A DNA stretch of 35,270 nucleotides from Paracoccus shanxieyensis (GTDB lineage Bacteria; Pseudomonadota; Alphaproteobacteria; Rhodobacterales; Rhodobacteraceae): assembly GCF_009711265.1 (NCBI RefSeq), contig NZ_WMII01000026.1, forward strand, positions 1-35,270, in the 5' to 3' direction. The notes below the pieces were generated by a model. That model saw only the letters and a list, made by a program, of their open reading frames with translations. It ran no database searches and was not told where the DNA came from. Shown here one piece after another: positions 23,195-31,680 of the stretch. The translations under genes were made by a program, and so were the position numbers. Every line of letters begins with the position of its first letter. Position 1 is the first letter of the stretch.

Positions 23195-23228
23195 GCGCAC
23201 AGCCGAATCCTAACCGAAGGGACCACCC

Positions 23229-24443
23229 ATGTCGAAGATCAAGGTAGCCAATCCTGTCGTCGAACTCGACGGCGACGAGATGACCCGGATCATCTGGGAC
23301 TTTATCAAGCAAAAGCTGATCCTGCCCTATCTGGACGTGGACCTGAAATATTACGATCTGGGCATCGAGGAGCGTGACCGCACCGAAGACCAGATCACCA
23401 TCGACGCGGCCAACGCCATCAAGCAATACGGCGTGGGCGTGAAATGCGCCACCATCACCCCGGACGAACAGCGGGTCGAGGAATTCGGCCTGAAGAAGAT
23501 GTGGAAATCGCCCAACGGCACCATCCGCAACATTCTGGGCGGCGTGATCTTCCGCGAGCCGATCATCTGCAAGAACGTGCCGCGTCTGGTGCCGCATTGG
23601 ACCAAGCCCGTCATCGTTGGCCGTCACGCCTTTGGCGATCAGTACAAGGCCACCGATTTCCGCTTCCCCGGCAAGGGCAAGCTGACGATCAAATTCGTCG
23701 GCGAAGACGGCGAGACGATCGAGCATGAGATGTTTGACGCGCCGTCCTCGGGCGTGGCGATGGGCATGTACAACCTGGACGATTCGATCCGCGATTTCGC
23801 CCGCGCCAGCATGAACTATGGTCTGCAGCGCGGCTTCCCGGTCTATCTGTCGACCAAGAACACCATTCTGAAAGCCTATGACGGCCGCTTCAAGGATCTG
23901 TTCCAGGAGGTCTATGACGCCGAATTCGTCGATCAGTTCAAGAAAGCCGGCATCCATTACGAGCACCGGCTGATCGACGACATGGTGGCCTCGAACCTGA
24001 AATGGTCGGGCGGCTATGTCTGGGCGTGCAAGAACTATGACGGCGACGTGCAGTCCGATACCGTCGCGCAGGGCTTCGGTTCGCTGGGGCTGATGACCTC
24101 GGTGCTGATGACGCCCGATGGCAAGACCGTCGAGGCCGAGGCCGCGCATGGCACGGTGACGCGCCATTACCGCGAGCATCAGAAGGGCAACCAGACCTCG
24201 ACCAACTCGATCGCGTCGATCTTTGCCTGGACCGGCGGCCTGAAGCACCGCGCCAATCTGGACGACAACGCGGCGCTGCTGAACTTTGCCAATACGCTGG
24301 AGCGTGTGACGGTTGCGGCGGTGGAAGACGGCCACATGACCAAGGATCTGGCTTTGCTGGTCGGCCCCGATCAGAAATGGCTGACCACCATGGGCTATCT
24401 GGAAAAGGTCGACGAATATCTGAACAAGGCGCTGGCGGGCTGA
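23229..24443 (+). CDS. NADP-dependent isocitrate dehydrogenase
   Basis: Icd converts isocitrate to 2-oxoglutarate and CO2 in the TCA cycle, making NADPH. The 404 residues and the sequence (KVANPVVELDGDEMTRIIWDFIK; SPNGTIRNILGGVIFREPI; YDGRFKDLF; the metal aspartates in LIDDMVA) place it in the eukaryote-like homodimeric type II family common in alphaproteobacteria, not the E. coli type. The NADP-binding region EAAHGTVTRHYREHQKG is intact. The start at 23229 has AAGGGA upstream, and a strong terminator follows. A perfect 16-bp palindrome in its promoter region suggests regulation by carbon source. Confidence 0.96.
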   Translation: MSKIKVANPVVELDGDEMTRIIWDFIKQKLILPYLDVDLKYYDLGIEERDRTEDQITIDAANAIKQYGVGVKCATITPDEQRVEEFGLKKMWKSPNGTIRNILGGVIFREPIICKNVPRLVPHWTKPVIVGRHAFGDQYKATDFRFPGKGKLTIKFVGEDGETIEHEMFDAPSSGVAMGMYNLDDSIRDFARASMNYGLQRGFPVYLSTKNTILKAYDGRFKDLFQEVYDAEFVDQFKKAGIHYEHRLIDDMVASNLKWSGGYVWACKNYDGDVQSDTVAQGFGSLGLMTSVLMTPDGKTVEAEAAHGTVTRHYREHQKGNQTSTNSIASIFAWTGGLKHRANLDDNAALLNFANTLERVTVAAVEDGHMTKDLALLVGPDQKWLTTMGYLEKVDEYLNKALAG

Positions 24444-24457
24444 TCCGCCGAAGGCAG

Positions 24458-24485
24458 GGGCCGGGGGAAACCTCCGGCCCTTTTT
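24458..24485 (+). terminator. Rho-independent terminator after icd
   Basis: GGGCCGG pairs with CCGGCCC across nine bases and is followed by TTTTT, 14 bp after the icd stop. Confidence 0.85.
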
Positions 24486-24549
24486 CATTGCCGTTCGCCC
24501 GGTTGCCGGGCTTGGCGATGGGTATTTGGAAAACAAGGAGGCCTGCCTT

Positions 24550-24606
24550 GTGCGCGAAGGCTTAACAGTTGCCGCGCATTGCAGTATGGCAAGCCGCAAC
24601 ATCTAG
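24550..24606 (+). CDS. Possible 18-codon leader peptide before purQ
   Basis: A GTG at 24550 is preceded at eight bases by a near-perfect Shine-Dalgarno AAGGAGG (24535-24541). It opens a frame of 18 codons (VREGLTVAAHCSMASRNI) that stops at 24604-24606, 13 bases before the purQ ATG. A TTG at 24548 would give only five codons. Such a strong ribosome site with no other gene behind it suggests a leader peptide or the trace of a lost gene. No attenuator hairpin is evident. Confidence 0.25.
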   Translation: MREGLTVAAHCSMASRNI

Positions 24607-24619
24607 CCGGAGTCGCCCC

Positions 24620-25288
24620 ATGAAAGCCGCCGTCATCACCTTTCCCGGATCGAATTGCGACCGCGACCTTGCCGTTGCGCTGACGAAGGCGGGGGCGGAT
24701 GTGACGCGCGTCTGGCACAAGGATCAGGATTTGCCGCAAGGGACGGATCTGGTGGCGGTGCCGGGCGGGTTTTCCTTTGGTGACTATCTGCGCTGCGGCG
24801 CGATTGCGGCGCATTCGCCGATTGCCGCTGCGGTTCGGACCCATGCCGAGCGCGGCGGTTTCGTGCTGGGTATCTGCAACGGCTTTCAGGTTCTGACCGA
24901 GTTGAACCTGCTGCCCGGCGCGTTGATGCGCAATTCCGGGCTGCAATTCATCTGCCGCGAGGTCGGCTTGACCGTTGCCACGGCGGACAGCGCCTATACC
25001 TCGGGCTATGCCAAGGGGCAGGTGATCCGTGTGCCGGTCGCCCATCATGACGGCAATTACCAGATCGATGCCGAGGGGCTGGCCGCATTGCGGGCCGAGG
25101 ATCGCATCGCCTTTACCTATGCGCCGGGGATCAATGGCTCGGTCAGCGATATTGCGGGCGTGCTGTCGGCCAATCGCCGCGTGCTGGGCATGATGCCGCA
25201 TCCCGAACGGGCCGCCGATGACGCACTGGGCGGGCGCGACGGCGCGGCGCTGTTTGCATCACTTGTGAACGGGTTTGTGACGGTCTGA
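24620..25288 (+). CDS. Phosphoribosylformylglycinamidine synthase subunit PurQ
   Basis: PurQ is the glutaminase subunit that supplies ammonia to PurL in the fourth step of purine synthesis. The 222 residues contain the class I amidotransferase triad: C86 in GICNGFQ, and H194 and E196 in MPHPER. The N-terminal FPGSNCDRD and GGFSFGDYLRCG are family hallmarks. The ATG at 24620 has CCGGAG upstream, and a longer frame to 24569 is not supported. Its usual partner purS is not adjacent. A short leader frame with a strong ribosome site lies just upstream. Confidence 0.95.
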   Translation: MKAAVITFPGSNCDRDLAVALTKAGADVTRVWHKDQDLPQGTDLVAVPGGFSFGDYLRCGAIAAHSPIAAAVRTHAERGGFVLGICNGFQVLTELNLLPGALMRNSGLQFICREVGLTVATADSAYTSGYAKGQVIRVPVAHHDGNYQIDAEGLAALRAEDRIAFTYAPGINGSVSDIAGVLSANRRVLGMMPHPERAADDALGGRDGAALFASLVNGFVTV

Positions 25289-25366
25289 CTTGAGGCGTTG
25301 AGCTTCGCGCATTAGATTGACCCGTGCCCAGCAGGGGGCCCAACAGAGGGGCAATGCCGGAGGCAT

Positions 25367-27163
25367 ATGCTGAAAACGGATGGTTCAGGCACGGCGCAGA
25401 ACGGCGGACAGGCGTCCATGGCCGGTCGCTGGGGCGTGCGCGGCATCATTGCGGCGCTGCTGCTGATTGCCGCTGGCACCATCTGGCTGACGAATAGCTG
25501 GCTGTCCGAGCGGTTTTCCGAAAATACCCGCGTGCGGACCGAGTTGCGGTCGGCGCTTTATACCGGCAACCTGCTGTCGGAATTGCAGCGCACCTCGGTC
25601 GTGCCGCAATTGCTGGCGCGCGATCCGGCGCTGATCACGGCGCTGTCGGACAATGATTTTTCCGGCACTTCGGCGCGGCTGATCACGGCACAGAAGGAAA
25701 TCGGCGCGTCCTCGATCCGGCTGTTGGATGCGTCGGGGCGGACGGTGGGATCGACCGACCGCAATCTGATCGGCACGAATTATGTGCAGGAACCGTTTTA
25801 TGTCGAATCGCTGCGCTCGAAGGATACGGTGTTCACCGTCTCGCCCTCGGCGCAGGGGGGGTATGAGTTTGCCTATTCCCGCGCGGTCGTGGCGGATGGC
25901 CGCACGCTGGGCGTCGTGGTCGTGGGGGCGGATCTGACGCGGCTGGTGCGATCATGGGCCGGGATTTCCGATGCGATCGCGGTGACGGACAGTTCCGGGC
26001 AGATCATCCTGTCGACCGAGCCGCGCTGGCGCGGTCTGACCCTGCCCGAGGCGCTGGCGGTGCGGTCAGCGCCTTCGGCCATTGCGCGGGCGTTTCAGGT
26101 GACGGCGGATTGGGCCGCGCCGCCGGTCGATGCCTATGTGCAGGGCCGCGCGGTGATGCAGGCCGAGACGCGGATCCCCTTCCGTGGCTGGAAGATGATC
26201 GCCTTTACCACCTATGATTCGGTGCGCGAGCGGGTGAATGCCGTGCTGGCGCTGGTCATCATGGGCTTTGCCATCCTGCTGGCGGGCGTGTTCTATCTGC
26301 TGTCGCGCCGGGCGCGGGTCGAATCCGCCGCCTATATGCGCGAATCCGAGGATCTGCGCGCGCTGAACATGCGTCTGACCCGCGAGATCGCCGAGCGCGA
26401 GCGGGTGCAGAAGGAGCTGCGCGTGGCCGAGCAGTCGGTGCAGCAGTCCAGCAAGCTGGCCGCGCTTGGCGAGATGTCGGCGGGCGTCAGCCATGAGTTG
26501 AACCAGCCGCTGGCGGCGATGAAGACCTATCTTGCCGGGGCGCGCCTGCTTTTGCAGCGGGGCCGTGGCGAGGAGGCCTTGTCCAGCTTTCAGCGCATCG
26601 ACGATCTGGTCGAGCGGATGGGCGCGATCACGCGGCAGCTGAAATCCTATGCCCGCAAGGGCGGCGAGGCATTCGAGCCGGTCGATCTGCGCGCGGCGCT
26701 GTCCAGCGCGCTGGTCATGATGGAGCCGCAATTGCGCAACCGCACCATCCGGCTGCAGCGCAATATTCCCCGCTATCCGATCATGGTCTATTGCGACCGC
26801 ATCCGGCTGGAGCAGGTCATCATCAACCTGCTGCGCAATGCCATCGACGCCATCAAGCCGGTGCGCGAACCGATGATCGAGATCACGGTCAGCTCTGGCT
26901 CTCACGCATTCTTGTCTGTCCGGGATAACGGTCCGGGCGTTTCCGATCTGGAAAAACTCTTTGAACCCTTTTTTACCACCAAGAAGCCCGGCGAAGGCAC
27001 CGGGCTGGGTCTTGCGATCTCATCCGGGATCGCGGCCGATTTCGGCGGGCGCCTGACCGCGCATAATGCCGAGGGTGATGAAGGGCGGGGAGCTGTCTTC
27101 GAACTTGAACTGCCGCTGCACGATCCCAGCCGAAAGGCCGGGACCACGATGGCGGCAGAGTGA
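25367..27163 (+). CDS. C4-dicarboxylate sensor histidine kinase DctB
   Basis: A 598-residue membrane kinase. The first transmembrane helix (about 27-46) is followed by a periplasmic double-CACHE sensor (47-288) with the phrase LIGTNYVQEPFYVES, as in DctB. A second helix (290-312) and a short coiled coil lead to HisKA with H376 in GEMSAGVSHELNQPL. The ATPase domain has the N box NLLRNAIDA (about 487), DNGPGVSD, and GEGTGLGLAI. It should phosphorylate the response regulator encoded 21 bp downstream. The ATG at 25367 has GGAGG very close (3 bp); a second ATG at 25418 is possible. No dctA, dctP, dctQ or dctM transporter is in the window. Confidence 0.9.
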   Translation: MLKTDGSGTAQNGGQASMAGRWGVRGIIAALLLIAAGTIWLTNSWLSERFSENTRVRTELRSALYTGNLLSELQRTSVVPQLLARDPALITALSDNDFSGTSARLITAQKEIGASSIRLLDASGRTVGSTDRNLIGTNYVQEPFYVESLRSKDTVFTVSPSAQGGYEFAYSRAVVADGRTLGVVVVGADLTRLVRSWAGISDAIAVTDSSGQIILSTEPRWRGLTLPEALAVRSAPSAIARAFQVTADWAAPPVDAYVQGRAVMQAETRIPFRGWKMIAFTTYDSVRERVNAVLALVIMGFAILLAGVFYLLSRRARVESAAYMRESEDLRALNMRLTREIAERERVQKELRVAEQSVQQSSKLAALGEMSAGVSHELNQPLAAMKTYLAGARLLLQRGRGEEALSSFQRIDDLVERMGAITRQLKSYARKGGEAFEPVDLRAALSSALVMMEPQLRNRTIRLQRNIPRYPIMVYCDRIRLEQVIINLLRNAIDAIKPVREPMIEITVSSGSHAFLSVRDNGPGVSDLEKLFEPFFTTKKPGEGTGLGLAISSGIAADFGGRLTAHNAEGDEGRGAVFELELPLHDPSRKAGTTMAAE

Positions 27164-27184
27164 CATGAGAAAGGTAACGCGCCA

Positions 27185-28510
27185 ATGAGCCGCACGATGA
27201 AGATTGCAGTGGTCGATGACGAACCTGATATGCGGGAATCGATCAGCCAGTGGCTGGCCTTGTCGGGGTTCGATTCCGAAACCTTCGCCAGCGCGGATGA
27301 CGCGCTGAAAGTGATCTCGGCCGATTGGCCGGGGGTGATCATTTCCGATATCCGCATGCCCGGAACCGACGGGATGACCTTTCTGAAGCGTCTGATGGGC
27401 ATCGATTCGGGGCTGCCGGTCATCATGATCACCGGGCATGGCGATGTGCCGATGGCGGTCGAGGCGATGCGGATCGGCGCCATGGACTTCATGGAAAAGC
27501 CCTTCAATCCCGAACGCCTGACCGAGCTGGTCAAGCGCGCCGGGCAGGCCCGCCGCATGACGCTGGACAACCGCGCGCTGCGCCGCGATCTGTCGGAAGG
27601 CCAGCAGGTGATGTCGAAGCTGATCGGGGCAAGCCCGGTCATGGACCGCCTGCGCGAGGATATCCTTGATTTGGGCCAGGCCGATGGCCATGTGCTGATC
27701 GACGGCGAAACCGGCACGGGCAAGACGCTGGTGGCCCATGCGCTGCATGCCGTGGGACCGCGCGCCAGCAAGAAATTCGTGCCGATCTCCTGCGCGGCCT
27801 ATAACGATGAGGTGCTGGCCGGAAAGCTGTTCGGGCCGGTCGAAAACGGTCTGCCCGCCGTCGAGGAAGCGCGCGGCGGCACGCTGTGTCTTGAGGATAT
27901 CGAGGCGCTTTCCGACGGGCTGCAGGCCCGCCTGCTGGCCTTTATCGCCGAGCAGGGCACGCCTGCGGAAACCCGGATCATCGCGATTTCCAATGCGCGC
28001 GGCGAGGGTCGCAAGGCCGAGGATTCGCTGCGTCCCGACCTGTTCTACCGCCTGACCGCGCTGAAGATCACCCTGCCGCCGCTGCGGTCGCGGGGCGAGG
28101 ATATCCTGGCGCTGTTCACCCGCATGACCGAGCAGTTCAGCGAGGAATATGGCTGCGAGCCGCCGCAGGTCACCGCGCAGGAAGCCGCCCAGCTTTTGCA
28201 GGCGCCATGGCCGGGCAATGTGCGCCAGCTGATCAACGTGGCCGAGCGTGCGGTCTTGCAGAACCGCCGTGGTTCTGGGTCGATCGCGTCCTTGCTGATG
28301 GCCGATGGCGAGGAAACGCAGGAAGCCACCACGACCGAGGGCAAGCCGCTGAAGGAATATGTCGAAAGCTTCGAGAAGATGCTGATCGACAACACGATGC
28401 GCCGCCACAAGGGCAGCATCGCTGCGGTCATGGACGAATTGTGCCTGCCGCGCCGGACGCTGAACGAAAAGATGGCCAAATACGGGCTGAGCCGCAGCGA
28501 CTATCTGTGA
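27185..28510 (+). CDS. DctD-type response regulator lacking the GAFTGA loop
   Basis: A 441-residue protein with receiver (1-120), AAA+ (about 143-375) and Fis-type helix-turn-helix (about 405-441) domains. The receiver is complete (D11, D12, D55 as phosphate acceptor, T83, K105). Walker A is GETGTGK (174-180). After LFG (215-217) the sigma-54-contacting GAFTGA loop is missing: only 13 residues (PVENGLPAVEEAR) precede GGTL, about eight fewer than usual. Walker B reads LCLEDIE (E237, D238) where family members have LDEI. The sensor and R-finger region (RPDLFYRL, LPPLRSRGEDI) and WPGNVRQL remain. It is the partner of DctB but probably does not activate sigma-54 RNA polymerase in the standard way. 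GAAAGG precedes the ATG. Confidence 0.88.
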   Translation: MSRTMKIAVVDDEPDMRESISQWLALSGFDSETFASADDALKVISADWPGVIISDIRMPGTDGMTFLKRLMGIDSGLPVIMITGHGDVPMAVEAMRIGAMDFMEKPFNPERLTELVKRAGQARRMTLDNRALRRDLSEGQQVMSKLIGASPVMDRLREDILDLGQADGHVLIDGETGTGKTLVAHALHAVGPRASKKFVPISCAAYNDEVLAGKLFGPVENGLPAVEEARGGTLCLEDIEALSDGLQARLLAFIAEQGTPAETRIIAISNARGEGRKAEDSLRPDLFYRLTALKITLPPLRSRGEDILALFTRMTEQFSEEYGCEPPQVTAQEAAQLLQAPWPGNVRQLINVAERAVLQNRRGSGSIASLLMADGEETQEATTTEGKPLKEYVESFEKMLIDNTMRRHKGSIAAVMDELCLPRRTLNEKMAKYGLSRSDYL

Positions 28511-28518
28511 CATTGCCG

Positions 28519-28543
28519 CCCGCGCGCGTGGTCGCCGCGCGGG
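28519..28543. terminator. GC hairpin after dctD
   Basis: CCCGCGCG pairs with CGCGCGGG around a 9-base loop, 9 bp after the dctD stop. It has no T-tract, so it may pause polymerase or protect the 3' end rather than terminate intrinsically. Confidence 0.4.
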
Positions 28544-28582
28544 CCGGATATCGCCCGCCAGCGGCGCAAGGTGAAAAACCCA

Positions 28583-28612
28583 TTGTAACTGCGCGGGCTT
28601 CCCAGCTATCTT
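28583..28612 (+). promoter_or_regulatory. Putative rne promoter
   Basis: TTGTAA and TATCTT are separated by 18 bases and are the best promoter-like pair in the 477-bp gap before rne. Transcription would start near 28619, giving a leader of about 370 nt. Confidence 0.45.
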
Positions 28613-28618
28613 GCCAGT

Positions 28619-28987
28619 CAAGGGGTGGTTGCAATCATCGGTTGACCGCTGATCGCCATGACCCCCGCCAGTTTCGCAGCGCTTTCCCCAGCCGTGACAC
28701 GAGGACGTGCCGGTGGTGCAAAGCGCGAGAAAATCCACGTCCATGCCCCAAGGGGCCTCTGGGCAACAATGATCGTCGTCCGGGCTGCCCTTTGGGTTGG
28801 ACCGGGCAGGAAAGGTAATGAGACGCGATGGATCGCGCAGCGCAGCTTGAACGCGAACGGTGTCAGGGGATAGCCCCCGGCGCCGCGCTTGCTGCTGTTT
28901 GCCCGAGGCGTTGCGTCCAATCATCCAGCAGCCGTTCGATTTCACCGCCGTTGCGCGGATCCGGTCGGCTGCGCGAAAGTCGGATAT
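28619..28987 (+). promoter_or_regulatory. Long 5' leader of rne (no gene seen)
   Basis: This gene-free stretch lies between the putative promoter and the RNase E start. No frame in it has a convincing ribosome site or product. In E. coli the rne message has a leader of about 360 nt through which RNase E controls its own message, and the length here is similar. I could not identify a conserved hairpin by eye. The ribosome site before the ATG (GAAAGTCGGATAT) is weak, consistent with post-transcriptional control. Confidence 0.4.
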
Positions 28988-31603
28988 ATGTCAAAGAAAA
29001 TGCTGATCGACGCCACGCATGCCGAGGAAACTCGGGTCGTCGTGGTCGATGGAACCAAGGTCGAAGAATTTGATTTCGAGACCGTCAACAAGCGGCAGCT
29101 TGCGGGCAACATCTACCTGGCCAAGATAACGCGGGTCGAACCCTCGTTGCAGGCGGCCTTCGTGGATTACGGCGGAAACCGTCACGGGTTTCTGGCCTTC
29201 GCGGAAATCCATCCGGATTATTATCAGATCCCCGCAGCGGACCGTCAGGCCCTGCTGGAGGAAGAGCGCGCCGCCGCCGCTGCCGAAAGCGAAGAGGCCG
29301 AAAAGCCCAAGCGCAATTCGCGCCGCCGCAAATCCTCGCGTCCCGCCGCCGCCGAAAGCGGTGATGCGGTCGTGTCCGAGGACATCGCAGGCATGGCGGT
29401 CGTCGATCTGACCGAGGGCGAGACCGACCCGGTCGATCTGATCGAGAACGCGACCGCTGCGGCCGACCCGGCGCAGGACGATCAGGCGCACGATCACCAC
29501 GATGAGCCGGCGCATGAAGACGACGCCATCGAGTCGGTGGCCGATGAGGACGTGACCGAAGAGATCCGCGCCCCGAAAAAGCCGCGTGCGCGCCGTTACA
29601 AGATCCAGGAAGTCATCAAGGTCCGGCAGATCATGCTGGTCCAGGTCGTCAAGGAAGAGCGTGGCAACAAGGGTGCGGCGCTGACCACATATCTGTCGCT
29701 GGCGGGTCGCTATTGCGTGCTGATGCCCAATACCGCCCGCGGTGGCGGCATCTCGCGCAAGATTACCGTGGCCGCCGACCGCAAGAAGCTGAAGGAAATC
29801 GCGTCCGAGCTGGAGGTGCCGGAAGGCGCGGGCCTGATCATCCGCACCGCGGGCAGTCAGCGCACCCGGACCGAGATCCGCCGCGACTATGAATATCTGA
29901 TGCGGCTGTGGGAACAGATCCGCGAGCTGACCTTCAAGTCCATCGCGCCCGCGCCGGTCTATGAGGAAGGCGACCTGATCAAGCGGACCATCCGCGACAT
30001 CTATTCCAAAGAGATCGACGAGGTTCTGGTCGAAGGCGATCGTGGCTATCGCACGGCCAAGGACTTCATGAAGATGATCATGCCGTCCCACGCCAAGAAC
30101 GTGAAGCATTACGCCGATCAGATGCCGCTTTACGCGCGCTATCAGGTGGAAAGCTATCTGGCGGGCATGTTCAACCCGGTCGTGCAGCTGAAATCCGGCG
30201 GCTATATCGTCATCGGCGTGACCGAGGCGCTGGTCGCCATCGACGTGAACTCGGGCCGGGCCACCAAGGAAGGCTCGATCGAAGACACCGCGCTGAAGAC
30301 CAACCTTGAGGCCGCCGAGGAAATTGCCCGGCAGTTGCGTCTGCGTGACCTTGCCGGTCTGATCGTCATCGACTTCATCGACATGGAAGAGCGCAAGAAC
30401 AATGCCTCTGTCGAGAAGCGCTTCAAGGACAAGCTGAAAACCGACCGCGCACGGATTCAGGTCGGCCGCATCTCGGGCTTTGGCCTGATGGAGATGTCGC
30501 GTCAGCGCCTGCGTCCGGGGATGCTGGAATCGACCACGCAGCCTTGCCCGCATTGCCATGGCACCGGCCTGATCCGTTCGGATGACAGCCTTGCCCTGAC
30601 CATCCTGCGCGCCATCGAGGAAGAGGGCACCCGCAAGCGGTCGCGCGAAGTGCTGGTGAAAGCGCCCATCGCCGTCGCCAACTTCCTGATGAACGCCAAG
30701 CGCGAACACATCGCCAATATCGAGGCGCGTTATGGCATGTCGGTGCGGGTCGAGGCTGATCCGACGCTGATCTCGCCCGACTATGCCATCGAGAAGTTCA
30801 AGACCGCGACCCGCAATGTGCCCGAGGTCGTGTCGCCCGTCGTCTCGGTCGATGCCCGGCTGATGGCGCAGATCGACGAGGATGTGGCCGACGACATCGA
30901 GGACGAGGACGAGGTCGAAGACACCGCCGCCGCCCCCGTCGAGGAGCCGCGCGCCGAGGATGGCGAGCAGGGTGACGGCAATGGCAAGCGCCGCCGTCGT
31001 CGCCGCCGCCGTCGTGGCGGCAAGGGTGGCGATGAGGCCAGTGCCGAGGATAACGGCGCCGAGGATAACGCCGCCGAGGACGCGGCCGAGCAGGACGATC
31101 CTGCGGGCGAAGCTGTCGAAATGGCCGAGACGCCGGACGCTGCCGAGACGGCCGAGCAGGGGGGCAAATCGCGCCGCCGCCGCTCGCGTCGCCGCAAGGG
31201 CGATGAGGCGGTTGCCGCCGAGACTGTCGAGACCGTTGACGCGGCCGAGATCGTCGAGGTCACAGAGCTGACCACGCTGGAGGTCGAGGCTGCGCCCGAG
31301 GCGATCCCCGAGCCGGTGCCTGTCGCCGAAGCTCCGGTCGAGAAAGTCATCGAGCCGCAGGTCGCAGAATCTGCCGAAGTGCCTGCGGAAGACGCGCCTG
31401 CCGCGCCCGAGGCTGCGCCCGAGACCGCGGCTGAACCCGCGCCGGAGGCCGAGCCCGAGCCGGAAGCTCAGCCGGTGACGCCGCCTGTCGTGGCCGAAAT
31501 TCCGGTCCCGGCCCGTCCGCCCGAGCCGGAAGCCGAGCCCGAGCCGGTCGCCGATGAGGCCGATCCGCGGCCCAAGCGTCGCGGCTGGTGGTCCGTGGGC
31601 TAA
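28988..31603 (+). CDS. Ribonuclease E
   Basis: An 871-residue endonuclease, the core of RNA decay and rRNA processing. The N-terminal S1 domain (about 36-83 and 200-240) is split by an insertion of about 117 residues rich in Glu, Ala, Asp and His. The catalytic DNase-I-like subdomain has the Mg-binding aspartates in AIDVNSGRAT (about 420) and IDFIDMEERKNN (about 460). The zinc link is CPHCHGTG (about 519). The C-terminal scaffold is short and low-complexity: a block of nine or more arginines near 667-677, a second RRRRSRRRK block, then a Pro/Glu/Ala-rich tail ending RRGWWSVG, as in alphaproteobacterial homologues. The ATG at 28988 gives the classical MSKKMLIDATHAEE. A terminator follows. Confidence 0.95.
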   Translation: MSKKMLIDATHAEETRVVVVDGTKVEEFDFETVNKRQLAGNIYLAKITRVEPSLQAAFVDYGGNRHGFLAFAEIHPDYYQIPAADRQALLEEERAAAAAESEEAEKPKRNSRRRKSSRPAAAESGDAVVSEDIAGMAVVDLTEGETDPVDLIENATAAADPAQDDQAHDHHDEPAHEDDAIESVADEDVTEEIRAPKKPRARRYKIQEVIKVRQIMLVQVVKEERGNKGAALTTYLSLAGRYCVLMPNTARGGGISRKITVAADRKKLKEIASELEVPEGAGLIIRTAGSQRTRTEIRRDYEYLMRLWEQIRELTFKSIAPAPVYEEGDLIKRTIRDIYSKEIDEVLVEGDRGYRTAKDFMKMIMPSHAKNVKHYADQMPLYARYQVESYLAGMFNPVVQLKSGGYIVIGVTEALVAIDVNSGRATKEGSIEDTALKTNLEAAEEIARQLRLRDLAGLIVIDFIDMEERKNNASVEKRFKDKLKTDRARIQVGRISGFGLMEMSRQRLRPGMLESTTQPCPHCHGTGLIRSDDSLALTILRAIEEEGTRKRSREVLVKAPIAVANFLMNAKREHIANIEARYGMSVRVEADPTLISPDYAIEKFKTATRNVPEVVSPVVSVDARLMAQIDEDVADDIEDEDEVEDTAAAPVEEPRAEDGEQGDGNGKRRRRRRRRRGGKGGDEASAEDNGAEDNAAEDAAEQDDPAGEAVEMAETPDAAETAEQGGKSRRRRSRRRKGDEAVAAETVETVDAAEIVEVTELTTLEVEAAPEAIPEPVPVAEAPVEKVIEPQVAESAEVPAEDAPAAPEAAPETAAEPAPEAEPEPEAQPVTPPVVAEIPVPARPPEPEAEPEPVADEADPRPKRRGWWSVG

Positions 31604-31634
31604 GTGCCCGGTCTGAAATGACATCATAGTGACG

Positions 31635-31658
31635 GGCGCGGGGCTTTCCCGCGCCTTT
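31635..31658 (+). terminator. Rho-independent terminator after rne
   Basis: GGCGCGGG pairs with CCCGCGCC around a 5-base loop, followed by TTT, about 30 bp after the rne stop and 22 bp before the ccdA ATG. ccdA may therefore depend on read-through or its own promoter. Confidence 0.75.
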
Positions 31659-31680
31659 CCAATTGCGCAGAGTGGCGGCC

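Noticed and set aside
23118..24602. A 494-codon minus-strand frame opposite icd
   Set aside because: It is the complement of a highly conserved gene and has no supporting motif or ribosome site.
27020..28945. A 641-codon minus-strand frame opposite dctD and the rne leader
   Set aside because: It is a shadow of dctD with His/Arg/Gln-rich composition and no recognisable motif.
28991..31627. An 878-codon open frame on the minus strand opposite rne
   Set aside because: It mirrors the RNase E gene and its low-complexity translation (Arg, Gly, His, Leu) follows from the complementary strand of high-GC codons. It has no domain.
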